64,000 bases of DNA from Ruania alkalisoli (GCF_014960965.1 NZ_CP063169.1:2947581-3011580); one strand, 5' to 3'; positions 1 to 8,859 are shown, counted from the stretch's first letter. The notes: generated from the sequence alone by a model not told the origin. Translations and numbers: made by a program.

Positions 1-540
1 GTCGTAGTCCGCGGTCGGTCGCAGGACTGCCTCCCAGGCGGGGCGCCCGTGGTGGGTGACCTCCCGGACTGACTCGATCAGCGTGCCCGGTCGCCATGTG
101 CCGTCCCGAGGACTATGCGAGTCCGCCAGCTCACGGGCGTCGAACATCGCCACCCAGTGATAGTTGACATACATCGGCACATCGTGGTCGTACTCGTCTC
201 CGAACCGTTCGGCCACGAGCCCGTCGTCGGCGAACCGCGGCCTCGGAGCGCTCGGCACGGACGGCGTCATTGGCTGACGCATGTCCGGCGGCAGCGGCGA
301 CCAGCCGAACGTGGTGGTGAGCTGGGCACGCGGTCTGTCCGGCTGGCGCGTGGGAGGCTCCTCCTCCAGCAACTGCCCCTGCAGATCCTCCACCCGCATC
401 CGCGCCGGCCGCTCGATCCACGCCCGCACCGGCTCCCCCGCATGCGGCCCACGCCACGAGGCCGTGAACGCCACGCGCTGCCACAGCCACGGGCTCGAGC
501 GCGCGAGGCGGCGAAACCTCTCCTCGCTCACCCCACCCAT
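1..540 (-). CDS. Hypothetical protein, N-terminal part (runs off left edge)
   Basis: A reading frame opens at an ATG ending at 540 on the minus strand and stays open to the left edge, so about 180 N-terminal residues are visible and the C-terminus is outside the window. I do not recognise the family. There is no signal peptide or membrane segment. The N-terminus is rich in Trp and Arg (SSPWLWQRVAFTASWRGP near residues 15-32), a Pro-rich linker follows, and then an acidic-aromatic stretch (DEYDHDVPMYVNYHWVAMFD). This frame has natural codon use and aromatic content, unlike the other minus frame open over 131-688, which looks like a shadow. A CATACT -10 element sits 6 bases before the ATG, suggesting a leaderless transcript. 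In-frame ATGs further upstream (585, 591) are possible but would overlap the divergent gene. Confidence 0.72.
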   Translation of the reverse strand, partial: MGGVSEERFRRLARSSPWLWQRVAFTASWRGPHAGEPVRAWIERPARMRVEDLQGQLLEEEPPTRQPDRPRAQLTTTFGWSPLPPDMRQPMTPSVPSAPRPRFADDGLVAERFGDEYDHDVPMYVNYHWVAMFDARELADSHSPRDGTWRPGTLIESVREVTHHGRPAWEAVLRPTADYD

Positions 541-546
541 CCAGGC

Positions 547-552
547 AGTATG
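547..552 (-). promoter_or_regulatory. -10 element (CATACT) of the left-edge gene
   Basis: On the minus strand CATACT is followed by 6 bases and then the ATG at 540, which would place the transcription start on the start codon. The same TANNNT plus 6-base arrangement recurs at many other genes in this window. Confidence 0.5.
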
Positions 553-573
553 CCGGACGCCTGCCGGCCCGGA

Positions 574-579
574 TACGGT
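574..579 (+). promoter_or_regulatory. -10 element (TACGGT) of the PQQ-like protein gene
   Basis: TACGGT is followed by GACCAT and then GTG at 586, the spacing expected for a leaderless mRNA. It lies back to back with the -10 of the divergent left-edge gene. Confidence 0.5.
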
Positions 580-585
580 GACCAT

Positions 586-1968
586 GTGCATGAGGAAGGC
601 AACAGCAAGCCCCGTCGCCACCATCGTGCCCTCCTGACCGTCGGGGCCGCCGTCGCGCTGTTCCTCGTGATCGCGCTCGTCCTGGCACGGATGCTGATCA
701 CCGGAGCAAGCGACAGCGCAAGCGATGACGGGCCCGGCTCCACCACACCACCCCAGCTGGACACGGCATGGGTCATCACCCCGTCCGAGGCGGCCGGTAC
801 CGACGCCGTCGGTGAGTTCATCCTCGGCACTGACAACGCCTTCACCGGCCCGCCGTTCATCACCACCGACGAGGCCTGGGTGGCGCTCGCCGGCCCGGAA
901 GACGCCCGGCAGGCGAGCGTCGTGCTCGGAATCGACCCGCAGACCGGCGCCACGATGTGGAAGCACGACGTGCCGTCGGGGCTCTGCGGGGCCGAAGCGG
1001 TCAACGGCGCCGTGGGGTGCGTGTACCGCTCCGACGACGGCTGGGCGGTCCTGGTGATCGATGCCGCCACCGGGGAGATCATCGCGGAAGGACCAGCGAC
1101 GGCGCTCGCCTCCGTCCACACGGTCAGCTTCAGCGAGACGGGGCTACTCGTCGTCGGAGAGGGGCGGCGGATCGCGTTGACCATGGTCGCCTACGACGGG
1201 AGCCTCATCTGGCAGGAGAAGTTTGCCGACATCCCCGGCAGCGAGCGCATGTTCGACACCTTCCTGCAGGAGCAGATGAACGGCGAGGACAACGCCGAAC
1301 CGGCGCTGGAGCGCCCCCGCTGGCGGACGCTCACCGGCCCGCACGTGCTGCTCTGGTCCACCCCGGGCGTGGCCGTCATCAACACCGAGACCGGCGACGT
1401 GATCGCGCACGAGTGCCGCCGGGCCACGGCCAGCGAGGACCACTACTACTGCGCGACAGACGACGGAATCGTGCGGCACGAACTGGACGGGACGCCGTCG
1501 TGGACCCTGCCCCACCTGGACCTGGTCAGCCCACCCGACACCACACCGGCCCGCCCGGTGGCCGTGGACGCGCAGAATCAGGTGGTGGCAGTCGACTGGG
1601 ACTCACCGCAGGCCCAGGGACCGGTGATTGCACTCGAGCTTCGCGCCGACGACTTCCGCCTTCCACCGCTCGCAGGAGGGACACCCGAGCACTACACGGT
1701 CCAGGGTGAGAACACGCTCGTCGCGCTGGAGACCACCAGCGATGCCGTGCGGTGGCAGCTCGATATCTCCGACTACCTGGGCTCCGACGTGGTCGCCGTC
1801 GGAGACGTGCTGGTGATCGACTCCTCACCGATGCTGGGCATCGATGCCAACACCGGCGAGGTGCTGTGGGAGCGAACCACCTACATCGGCCTGTACCTGC
1901 ACGTCATCGCCGACGAGACGCTCGCCACCCTGGGGTTCGACGAGCTCGCCCGGTTCGAGTTGCCCTAG
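586..1968 (+). CDS. Membrane-anchored PQQ-like beta-propeller protein
   Basis: This 460-residue protein has an Arg/His-rich cytoplasmic N-terminus, one membrane helix at about residues 16-34, a Ser/Asp/Pro linker, and an extracytoplasmic domain with repeated blades of the PQQ/quinoprotein type. Blade signatures such as GIDPQTGATMWKHD and GIDANTGEVLWERT (xDxxTGxxxW) are visible. Such propellers are usually binding or scaffold domains, and no enzymatic site can be assigned. I chose GTG 586 because a TACGGT -10 lies 6 bases upstream; the in-frame ATG at 550 would add 12 residues. The frame remains open further upstream to 115, but that region codes for the opposite-strand gene. The stop overlaps the end of convergent etfA by 4 bases. 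Confidence 0.82.
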   Translation: MHEEGNSKPRRHHRALLTVGAAVALFLVIALVLARMLITGASDSASDDGPGSTTPPQLDTAWVITPSEAAGTDAVGEFILGTDNAFTGPPFITTDEAWVALAGPEDARQASVVLGIDPQTGATMWKHDVPSGLCGAEAVNGAVGCVYRSDDGWAVLVIDAATGEIIAEGPATALASVHTVSFSETGLLVVGEGRRIALTMVAYDGSLIWQEKFADIPGSERMFDTFLQEQMNGEDNAEPALERPRWRTLTGPHVLLWSTPGVAVINTETGDVIAHECRRATASEDHYYCATDDGIVRHELDGTPSWTLPHLDLVSPPDTTPARPVAVDAQNQVVAVDWDSPQAQGPVIALELRADDFRLPPLAGGTPEHYTVQGENTLVALETTSDAVRWQLDISDYLGSDVVAVGDVLVIDSSPMLGIDANTGEVLWERTTYIGLYLHVIADETLATLGFDELARFELP

Positions 1969-2939
1969 GACTGGGCCCGATGCTCGCGGATCGCCTCGGC
2001 GGCATCGGTGAGCACGGAGGCCAGATCCCCCACGACGGCGAAGTCAGCCATCTCCACCAGCGGCGCCTCCGCGTCAATGTTCACCGCGACGATGGTCTGC
2101 GAGGCCGACATGCCGCCGATGTGGTGCGGCGCCCCGGAGATCCCGGCGCCGATGTACAGCCGCGGCGCCACCGTCACCCCTGTCTGCCCGACCTGCGCAT
2201 CGTGCGGCAGCCACCCCTCGTCCACGCAGTCACGCGTGGTGCCCACGGCCGCCCCGAGCACGTCCGCCAGCTCGTGCACCGGATCGAAATCACCGAAGGT
2301 GCCGCGTCCTGCGGCCACCACGATGGCGGCCTCGGCCAATGCTGGGCGGGCCTCACCATCAGCGGTGTGCTCCTGCCGGCTGACCAGCTCCAGCCCTGCC
2401 GGCACCTGCGCGGTCACGGTCAGGTCCCCGGTCTCTACGTTCGCCGGGGCGTCGACTTCCTGGGAGGGGACCGCGTTCGGGCGCACCGTGGCCACACCCC
2501 GATCGGTGGTGACCGCGCAGGAGGTGTCCCACGTGCCACCGAAGGCGCGCTTGGAGCCCGCCAGGTGTCCCTCGTGCAGGCGCAGATCCCCCACGTCGAC
2601 GAGCAGCCCTGCCCGCAGGTGGTGCGCGGTGTGCGCGGCGATCTCCTTGGTGCCGAATGTGGAGGTCAGCAGCACCGCCGTCGCGTCCAGCTGCGTGGCC
2701 GCATCTGCCAACGCCTGCCCGACGGCGGCCGGTGCCTCCAGTGCGACGCCACCGGTCTCCAGGTGGATCAGCCGGGTGACGCCATAGCGCCCCAAGGTCT
2801 GCACGGCCTCCTCGCCGAGGGCTTGGGCGTCCCGGGCACTGACGGCGACGACGTCGCCCACCTGCCGGGCGAGCGTCACCGCCTCGAGGGCACCCTCGCG
2901 AACCGGATCGCCGTCGAGGTAGACCACTGCCGTTGCCAT
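1965..2939 (-). CDS. etfA: Electron transfer flavoprotein alpha subunit
   Basis: EtfA carries the FAD of the heterodimeric electron transfer flavoprotein, which takes electrons from acyl-CoA and related dehydrogenases and passes them to the quinone pool through ETF-quinone oxidoreductase. The 324-residue length is normal. The C-terminal FAD-binding signature is clear: LYIGAGISGAPHHIGGMSAS followed by IVAVNIDAEAP. The central GTFGDFDPVHELADVLGAAVG segment also matches the family. The ATG overlaps the etfB stop as TGATG, so the two subunits are translationally coupled. No ETF-quinone oxidoreductase gene is in the window. Confidence 0.95.
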   Translation of the reverse strand: MATAVVYLDGDPVREGALEAVTLARQVGDVVAVSARDAQALGEEAVQTLGRYGVTRLIHLETGGVALEAPAAVGQALADAATQLDATAVLLTSTFGTKEIAAHTAHHLRAGLLVDVGDLRLHEGHLAGSKRAFGGTWDTSCAVTTDRGVATVRPNAVPSQEVDAPANVETGDLTVTAQVPAGLELVSRQEHTADGEARPALAEAAIVVAAGRGTFGDFDPVHELADVLGAAVGTTRDCVDEGWLPHDAQVGQTGVTVAPRLYIGAGISGAPHHIGGMSASQTIVAVNIDAEAPLVEMADFAVVGDLASVLTDAAEAIREHRAQS

Positions 2940-3712
2940 CAGATCAACCCTTCGGAGATGAGGTAGTCGGCGAGCTTGCGCCCGCCCTGCCCGTCGTCGT
3001 CGGTCACGAGCTGCGGGCCAGCTCTGTCCGGCCGGCGGCTCGCCTCAAGCACCTGGGTGCGGGAGGCGACGTCGGCGGGCTCGAGTGAGAGGTCAGCGAG
3101 CGAGACGGTGGCGACCTCCTTGGAGCGGGCCGCGAGGATCTCCTTCATCTTCGGCAGCCGCGGGCTGTTCGCCACATCCGTCACCGAGATCACGGCCGGC
3201 AACGGGGCGCGCCACGTCTCGGTGGCGCCGGCCACATCGCGCTCGATCGTCACCACCCCATCAGCGGAGGAGACCTCATGGGCCACCGTGAGCTGCGGGA
3301 GGCCCAGTTCGGCGGCCAGCAGGGAGGGCACCACGGCACCGAGCCCGTCCAGCGCTGCCATCCCTGTCACGACGGCGTCCACCTCGCCGATCGAGCGCAC
3401 CGCTGCTGCGAGCGCCGTGGTGGTGGCGGCGTAGTCGGCACCGGCGAGGGCATCGTCGATCACGTGCAGGCCGCGGTCTGCACCCATCTGCAGGGCGCGT
3501 CGGACCGCGTCGACGGCGCTGGCCGGCCCCACGGTCACGGCGATCACTTCAGCCTCGGAGGCTCCCTCGCCCAGGGTCAGCGCAGCCTCGACCGCGTTCT
3601 CGTCCACCTCGTTCAGCGTGCCGTCCTCGGTGGAACGTACAACGCGCCCCTCCGAGAAGGCCCGCGCGGACTCCAGCTCGGGTACATGCTTCACGCACAC
3701 TACGATTCGCAT
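2939..3712 (-). CDS. etfB: Electron transfer flavoprotein beta subunit
   Basis: EtfB is the AMP-binding partner of EtfA and docks dehydrogenases. The 257-residue protein starts MRIVVCVKHVPELE, the standard EtfB opening, and carries the family segment SPRLPKMKEILAARSKEV near residue 200. I start it at ATG 3712 because a CAGGCT -10 element lies 6 bases upstream; the frame stays open further upstream, but that extension lies antisense to glgX and has no family match. The stop codon is shared with the etfA start (TGATG), so the order is etfB-etfA in one transcript, diverging from glgX. Confidence 0.95.
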   Translation of the reverse strand: MRIVVCVKHVPELESARAFSEGRVVRSTEDGTLNEVDENAVEAALTLGEGASEAEVIAVTVGPASAVDAVRRALQMGADRGLHVIDDALAGADYAATTTALAAAVRSIGEVDAVVTGMAALDGLGAVVPSLLAAELGLPQLTVAHEVSSADGVVTIERDVAGATETWRAPLPAVISVTDVANSPRLPKMKEILAARSKEVATVSLADLSLEPADVASRTQVLEASRRPDRAGPQLVTDDDGQGGRKLADYLISEGLI

Positions 3713-3718
3713 ACGCCC

Positions 3719-3724
3719 AGCCTG
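3719..3724 (-). promoter_or_regulatory. -10 element (CAGGCT) of etfBA
   Basis: CAGGCT on the minus strand is separated by GGGCGT from the etfB ATG, consistent with leaderless initiation. Confidence 0.45.
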
Positions 3725-3773
3725 CCACTCCTGGCAGCCGGAGCCGCAATTTCCCCCGACCGTGGACCACATC

Positions 3774-5978
3774 GTGACCATCTCCCCCGCTCCTGTGCTC
3801 GAGACTGCCGCACGCGCGTCCGACACGGCCCGCCGGTGCGCCGTCGAGCCGGACCGGTTCGGAGTACATCTTCGAGCCGAGGGCGTCGAGGCGATGGTCC
3901 ACGCACCCCGGGCCGTCTCCGTCGACCTGTGCCTGCTCGACCTGGGAGCTGACGGGACCTGGCAGGAGCGGCGGGTGCGGCTGCACCGGGCGCGGTGGGG
4001 GCGCTGGGCGGGTTTCATTCCCGGTGTGCGGGCGGGTCAGGTGTACGGATTGCGGGTGCACGGTCCGTGGGAACCCACTCACGGGCTCTGGCACAACCCT
4101 GACAAGCTGCTGCTGGACCCTTACGCCCGAGCTGTCACCGGAACGCTCGAGGTCGTTCCGGCCGTCTACGGGCACCAGGTCGACGCCTCGCTGAAAGGCC
4201 GTGGCACGATGCGGGACCGCCGCGACAACCTCGGCCACGTCCCGCTCGGTGTGGTGGTGGACGACACTTTCAACGGCGACCCGGCACAGCACCCTCGGAT
4301 CCCATGGGAGACGACCGTGGTGTACGAGGCGCACGTGCGCGGTCTGACCCAGCGTCTGCCCGGTGTACCGGAACAGCTGCGCGGAACCTACGCGGGCCTG
4401 GCGCACCCCGAGACCGTGGCGTACCTGAAGGACCTGGGGGTCACCGCCGTCGAGCTGCTGCCGATCCACGCGAAAGTCAGCGAACCTGCCCTGACCACGC
4501 GTGGGGTCAGCAACTACTGGGGATACAACACGCTGGGCTTCTTCGCTCCCGAGCCCTCCTACGCGACGGCAGCGGCGCAGGAGGCCGGGCCGGCGGCCGT
4601 GCTGGATGAGGTCAAGGGCATGGTCTCGCTGCTGCACGAGGCCGGGCTCGAGGTGATCCTCGACGTCGTCTACAACCACACCTGTGAGGGTGGACTCGAC
4701 GGGCCGTTGCTGTCCTGGCGCGGACTGGACGGCGCCGGCTACTACCTGCACGAGGGCATCACCCACACCGCTTACCTCGACGTGACCGGCTGCGGGAACT
4801 CCCTCGACTTCCGCAACCCGGTGGTAGTGCGGATGGCGCTGGATTCACTGCGGTACTGGTCGCAGGTGGTGGGCGTGGACGGCTTCCGATTCGACCTGGC
4901 CGTCACCCTGGGGCGGCGCGGAGAGCGGTTCAAGCCCGATCACCCCTTCCTTGTGGCGCTGGCCACCGACCCCGAGCTGTCACGACTGAAGCTGATCGCT
5001 GAACCGTGGGACGTCGGCCCCGACGGGTGGCGCACCGGGCAGTTCCCGGCCCCGCTGGCCGAGTGGAACGACCAGTTCAGGGACGCGATCCGTACATTCT
5101 GGATCGCCGACGCCGCCGCTGCCGTGCATGGGAACAGCGGGAACGACCTGCGCGACCTCGCCACCCGGCTGGCCGGATCGGCCGACCTGTTCGCTCACGA
5201 CCCTCCGCCGGACGGTCGCGGGCCGGTCTCGGCGGTCAACTACGTCACCGCCCACGACGGGTTCACGCTCGCGGATCTGGTGGCCTACGACCACAAGCAC
5301 AACGACGCCAACGGCGAGGACAACCAGGACGGCAGCGACCACAACATCTCCTGGAACCACGGGGAGGAAGGGCTGACCGAGGATCCGGAAATCCTCGCCC
5401 ACCGGCGCCGCACCATGCGCAACGTGCTCGGAACCCTGCTGCTGGCCTCCGGGACGCCGATGCTCACCGCCGGGGACGAGCTGGGGCGCACCCAGCACGG
5501 CAACAACAACGCCTACTGCCTCGACGACGAGACCGTCTGGGTGGACTGGCACCTGGCGACCTGGCAGGAGGAGCTGCTCGCCACCACGCGGCACCTGCTG
5601 GCGCTGCGGCGTCAGCACCCGGCACTGCGCCCGGGCCGGTTCGAGGTTCCCGACCCGGTACGCCCGGCGCTGGCGTGGTACGACGAGCACGGGGCGTCGA
5701 TGACGGTCGAACGCTGGCACGACGTGCACCGCCGGGTGCTGCAGATGTACCGGCGCCCGCAACAGCCCGCCGAGGGCTCGGACGCGCTGATGGTGATCAA
5801 CGGCGCCGCCAACCCGGTGCGGGTGACCCTCACCAGCGCCGGGGCCGATCAGTTCCGGCTGGTGTGGGACTCGGCTCGGGACACCCCGCAGGGCCAGCCC
5901 GGATCGGACGCCTGCGCCGATGCCGGTACCACGGTGACGATGCCCGAGCTGAGCATGCGGGTGTATCTGAGCTGCTGA
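3774..5978 (+). CDS. glgX: Glycogen debranching enzyme GlgX (GH13)
   Basis: GlgX hydrolyses alpha-1,6 branches of glycogen, mainly on limit dextrins left by phosphorylase. An N-terminal CBM48-like domain (residues about 15-110) precedes a GH13 barrel. Visible motifs are DVVYNHT, GFRFDLA with the nucleophile at about D374, LIAEPWD with the acid/base at about E410, TAHDGF with D495, and the GlgX-specific run NDANGEDNQDGSDHNISWN. GTPMLTAGDELGRTQHGNNN is also typical of the family. The start is uncertain: GTG 3774 gives 734 residues, close to the family norm, and GTG 3762 is also possible; neither has an obvious ribosome-binding site. It is unlinked to an ADP-glucose synthase here but is 4 kb from glgP, its natural partner. 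Confidence 0.94.
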   Translation: MTISPAPVLETAARASDTARRCAVEPDRFGVHLRAEGVEAMVHAPRAVSVDLCLLDLGADGTWQERRVRLHRARWGRWAGFIPGVRAGQVYGLRVHGPWEPTHGLWHNPDKLLLDPYARAVTGTLEVVPAVYGHQVDASLKGRGTMRDRRDNLGHVPLGVVVDDTFNGDPAQHPRIPWETTVVYEAHVRGLTQRLPGVPEQLRGTYAGLAHPETVAYLKDLGVTAVELLPIHAKVSEPALTTRGVSNYWGYNTLGFFAPEPSYATAAAQEAGPAAVLDEVKGMVSLLHEAGLEVILDVVYNHTCEGGLDGPLLSWRGLDGAGYYLHEGITHTAYLDVTGCGNSLDFRNPVVVRMALDSLRYWSQVVGVDGFRFDLAVTLGRRGERFKPDHPFLVALATDPELSRLKLIAEPWDVGPDGWRTGQFPAPLAEWNDQFRDAIRTFWIADAAAAVHGNSGNDLRDLATRLAGSADLFAHDPPPDGRGPVSAVNYVTAHDGFTLADLVAYDHKHNDANGEDNQDGSDHNISWNHGEEGLTEDPEILAHRRRTMRNVLGTLLLASGTPMLTAGDELGRTQHGNNNAYCLDDETVWVDWHLATWQEELLATTRHLLALRRQHPALRPGRFEVPDPVRPALAWYDEHGASMTVERWHDVHRRVLQMYRRPQQPAEGSDALMVINGAANPVRVTLTSAGADQFRLVWDSARDTPQGQPGSDACADAGTTVTMPELSMRVYLSC

Positions 5979-5990
5979 GCTAGTCCCGGG

Positions 5991-5996
5991 TACAGT
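5991..5996 (+). promoter_or_regulatory. -10 element (TACAGT) of the FAD dehydrogenase gene
   Basis: TACAGT is followed by GCGGGC and ATG 6003, matching the leaderless pattern seen elsewhere in the window. Confidence 0.5.
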
Positions 5997-6002
5997 GCGG
6001 GC

Positions 6003-7637
6003 ATGACTGACACCGACGTCATCGTCGTCGGCGCTGGCCTCGCCGGGCTGGTCACCGCCACCGAGCTGACCAGGCGGGGCGAACGCGTGCTGCTCCTGGA
6101 CGCAGAACCGGCACGCTCGATGGGAGGGCAGGCGCACTGGAGCTTCGGCGGACTGTTCCTGGTGAACTCCCCGGAGCAACGCCGCCTCGGCGTGCGCGAC
6201 AGCGCCGAACTTGCCTTCGCCGACTGGTTGGGAGCCGCTGGCTTCGCACCCGGTGCCGAGCGCGGCGAGGGTCCGGATGCGACCGGCTACTCCTGGGCGC
6301 AGATGTATGTGGAGTTCGCCTCGGGCCCGATGCGATCGTGGCTGCACGAGATGGGGATGCGCTGGTTCCCGTTGGTGCAGTGGGCCGAGCGTGGTGAGAA
6401 CTCCGTCCCGCGGTTCCACGTGACCTGGGGGACCGGGCCCGGTGTACTCGCGCCTTTCGTGGCGGAAGCACGTGAGGCGCGCGAGGAAGGGCTGCTGGAG
6501 GTTCGATTCCGCCACCGCGTCACCTCCCTCGTAGTCACCGACGGAACAGTGACCGGGGTGCGGGCCGACGTCCTGGCACCCTCCTCGGCAGGGAGGGGCG
6601 AGCCGAGCTCACGTGAGGTGGTCGAGACGGTCGAACTCACGGCTGGTGCCGTGGTGCTGGCCACCGGCGGCAACGGCGCCAACCACGACGCGGTCCGTAC
6701 GACCTGGCCCGCCGACGCGGGCCGGCTACCCGAGGTGCTGCTCTCCGGGGTACCGGACGCGACCGACGGCAGCGGCCTGGACGTCGCCCGTACGGCCGGG
6801 GCGGCCACTGTGCACTCCCACCGGATGTGGCACTACCCCGAGGGCATCGAGATGCAAAACCCGGTATGGAGCCGGCACGGCGTCCGGATCCTGCCCGGCC
6901 CCAGCTCGTTGTGGCTGGACGCGAACGGCCGGCGGCTGCCGGCGCCCCTCTTCCCGGGGTTCGACGCCCTCGGCGCCCTGCAGCACCTGACCCGCCACGG
7001 CCACCAGCACAGCTGGTTCGTGCTCAACAAGGCCGTGATGGAGACGGAGTTCGCTCTTTCCGGTTCCGATCAGAATCCCGACCTGACGGGTAAGGACCTG
7101 CGCCTGCTGAGCCAGCGGGTGCTGCCCGGCTCAGTGGGACCGGTGGCCCATTTCGCCGAGCACTCCCCCGACTTCGTCTGGGGAGACAACGCTGGCGACC
7201 TCGCCGAGGGTATGAACGCCCTGACCGGGGACGACGCGATCAACGCGGTGGACCTGGCGCGGCTCATCGACGCCCGCGACGCCCAGATCACGACCGGCCT
7301 GGGCAAGGACCCCCAGGTGATGGCCATCCACCATGCCCGGCGCTACGTCGTCGACAAGCGGATGCGGGTGGCGACCCCGCGGCCACTGACGCACCCGAAA
7401 GACGGGCCGTTGCTCGCCGTCCGGCTGCGGGTGCTCACCCGTAAGAGCCTCGGCGGGGTGCACACCGACACCCAGACGAGAGTGCTGCGAGGTGACGGCA
7501 GCGTACTGCCGGGACTCTACGCCGTCGGGGAGGCAGCTGGCTTCGGCGGCGGAGGGGTGCACGGGCACCGGGCGCTGGAGGGAACCTTCCTCGGCGGGTG
7601 CCTGCTCACCGGGAAGGTGGCCGGCGGGGCGATCTGA
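6003..7637 (+). CDS. FAD-binding dehydrogenase (KstD / fumarate reductase flavoprotein-like)
   Basis: The 544-residue protein begins with a Rossmann FAD-binding motif, VIVVGAGLAG at residues 6-15, and ends with the second FAD contact GLYAVGEAAGFGGGGVHGHR. The overall organisation matches the soluble FAD-dependent dehydrogenases related to 3-ketosteroid delta1-dehydrogenase and the fumarate reductase flavoprotein. Databases hold a large actinobacterial subgroup of these, usually called FAD-binding dehydrogenase, without a defined substrate. No steroid-degradation genes lie nearby, so I do not propose steroid activity. It appears to be a single-gene transcript between glgX and trpS. Confidence 0.85.
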   Translation: MTDTDVIVVGAGLAGLVTATELTRRGERVLLLDAEPARSMGGQAHWSFGGLFLVNSPEQRRLGVRDSAELAFADWLGAAGFAPGAERGEGPDATGYSWAQMYVEFASGPMRSWLHEMGMRWFPLVQWAERGENSVPRFHVTWGTGPGVLAPFVAEAREAREEGLLEVRFRHRVTSLVVTDGTVTGVRADVLAPSSAGRGEPSSREVVETVELTAGAVVLATGGNGANHDAVRTTWPADAGRLPEVLLSGVPDATDGSGLDVARTAGAATVHSHRMWHYPEGIEMQNPVWSRHGVRILPGPSSLWLDANGRRLPAPLFPGFDALGALQHLTRHGHQHSWFVLNKAVMETEFALSGSDQNPDLTGKDLRLLSQRVLPGSVGPVAHFAEHSPDFVWGDNAGDLAEGMNALTGDDAINAVDLARLIDARDAQITTGLGKDPQVMAIHHARRYVVDKRMRVATPRPLTHPKDGPLLAVRLRVLTRKSLGGVHTDTQTRVLRGDGSVLPGLYAVGEAAGFGGGGVHGHRALEGTFLGGCLLTGKVAGGAI

Positions 7638-7650
7638 GGCCTGGTGATCA

Positions 7651-7656
7651 TAGGAT
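7651..7656 (+). promoter_or_regulatory. -10 element (TAGGAT) of trpS
   Basis: TAGGAT is followed by 6 bases and GTG 7663. This supports GTG 7663 over the in-frame GTG at 7657 as the trpS start. Confidence 0.45.
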
Positions 7657-7662
7657 GTGCGG

Positions 7663-8787
7663 GTGAGTTCCGACGTCTCCCCCGCCCCTGACACGCTGAC
7701 CGAATCCGACGAGCTGAGCACGGAGGCGACTGCCGACAGGTCCCTGGCCACCGCCGTGGCGCGCAGCGCCGAGATCGAAGCACAGCTGACCACCGACCCC
7801 TCCGGGTTCCGGGTGCTGACCGGGGACAGGCCCACCGGCCGGCTCCACCTGGGCCACTACCTCGGCACGCTGCGCAACCGTGTGCGGCTGCAGAACCTCG
7901 GCGTGGAGACGATGCTGCTGGTCGCCGACTACCAGGTGATCACCGACCGCGACGATGCCGGCCCGATCGCCGAGCGGGTGCGGGATCTGGTGACCGACTA
8001 CCTCGCGATCGGAATCGACCCGGCGCGGACGACGATCTTCGCGCACTCCGCAGTGCCGGCCCTGAACCAGCTGATGCTTCCGTTCCTCTCACTGGTCACG
8101 GACTCCGAGCTGCGCCGCAACCCAACCGTGAAGGCCGAGTTCGAGGCCAGCGGCGGGCGGCCGATGAGCGGGTTGCTGCTCACCTACCCGGTGCACCAGG
8201 CCGCCGACATCCTGTTCTGCAAGGGGAACCTGGTGCCGGTGGGTAAGGACCAGCTGCCGCACCTGGAGCTCACCCGCGTCATCGCGCGCCGTTTCAACGA
8301 GCGCTACGCAGGTGGGGAATCGATCTTCCCGTCTCCCGACGCGCTGCTGACACAGGCCACGAACGTGCTCGGCGTGGACGGGCAGAAGATGTCCAAGTCA
8401 CGGCGCAACACCATTGAACTGGCCATGACCGAGGACGAGACGGCCAAGCAGCTCAAGCGCGCGGTCACCGACTCGGACCGGTTCATCACCTACGACCCGG
8501 ACGGGCGCCCGGAGGTCTCGAACCTGCTGCTGATCGCAGGGGAGATGACCGGAAGGGACCCCGTGGAGATCGCCAGGGAGATCGGCGACGGCGGGGGCGG
8601 CGGGCTGAAGAAGTTGGTCACCGAGTCGGTCAACGAGCACCTGCGCCCGATCCGCGAGCGCCGACGCGAGCTGGAAGCCGACCCCAGTGCCGTGGACGAG
8701 GTGCTGCGCCAGGGCAACGAGCGGGCGAATCGGATCGCAGACGCCACACTCGACGAGGTGCGCCGGTCGATGCAGATGGTGTACTGA
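7663..8787 (+). CDS. trpS: Tryptophan--tRNA ligase
   Basis: TrpS charges tRNA-Trp. The 374-residue protein carries the class I synthetase signatures: the HIGH-like HLGHYLG at about residues 62-68, in the TrpS-type context DRPTGRLHLGH, and KMSKS at about residues 242-246. VTDSE and the metal/substrate region between them fit the tryptophanyl rather than the tyrosyl family. About 45 residues precede the catalytic core, a Ser/Thr/Glu-rich extension that is longer than in E. coli. The gene ends 18 bases before the first 54-base palindrome, which separates it from the convergent nuclease-like gene. Confidence 0.96.
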   Translation: MSSDVSPAPDTLTESDELSTEATADRSLATAVARSAEIEAQLTTDPSGFRVLTGDRPTGRLHLGHYLGTLRNRVRLQNLGVETMLLVADYQVITDRDDAGPIAERVRDLVTDYLAIGIDPARTTIFAHSAVPALNQLMLPFLSLVTDSELRRNPTVKAEFEASGGRPMSGLLLTYPVHQAADILFCKGNLVPVGKDQLPHLELTRVIARRFNERYAGGESIFPSPDALLTQATNVLGVDGQKMSKSRRNTIELAMTEDETAKQLKRAVTDSDRFITYDPDGRPEVSNLLLIAGEMTGRDPVEIAREIGDGGGGGLKKLVTESVNEHLRPIRERRRELEADPSAVDEVLRQGNERANRIADATLDEVRRSMQMVY

Positions 8788-8805
8788 CCGTCATCCTTCC
8801 TCACC

Positions 8806-8859
8806 GGGGGTGAAGTTGACGTCGATTATGCGCCGATAACCGACGTCAACTTCACCCCC
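8806..8859. repeat. 54-base near-perfect palindrome, copy A
   Basis: The two arms GGGGGTGAAGTTGACGTCG (8806-8824) and its exact reverse complement (8841-8859) enclose one mismatched pair, a further 4-base TTAT/ATAA stem and a 6-base loop GCGCCG. It starts 18 bases after the trpS stop. Its left half encodes the last residues and the TAA stop (8826-8828) of the nuclease-like gene on the minus strand. A second copy lies at 9871-9924 on the other side of that gene. There is no T-run, so a classic intrinsic terminator is unlikely, though the hairpin could still block transcription between the convergent genes. Confidence 0.92.

Noticed and set aside
115-585. Long plus-strand extension upstream of the beta-propeller gene and an open minus frame at 131-688
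   Set aside because: The minus-strand frame ending at 540 has natural protein composition across this stretch; the others are Arg/Pro/Gly-rich shadows.
6003-7637. 3-ketosteroid dehydrogenase in steroid catabolism
   Set aside because: Only the general flavoprotein fold is supported, and no steroid-degradation genes are nearby.
8806-8859. Palindrome A as an ordinary rho-independent terminator
   Set aside because: There is no T-run on either side, the 54-base symmetry is far longer than needed, and an almost identical copy flanks the other side of one gene. Termination may still be a side effect.
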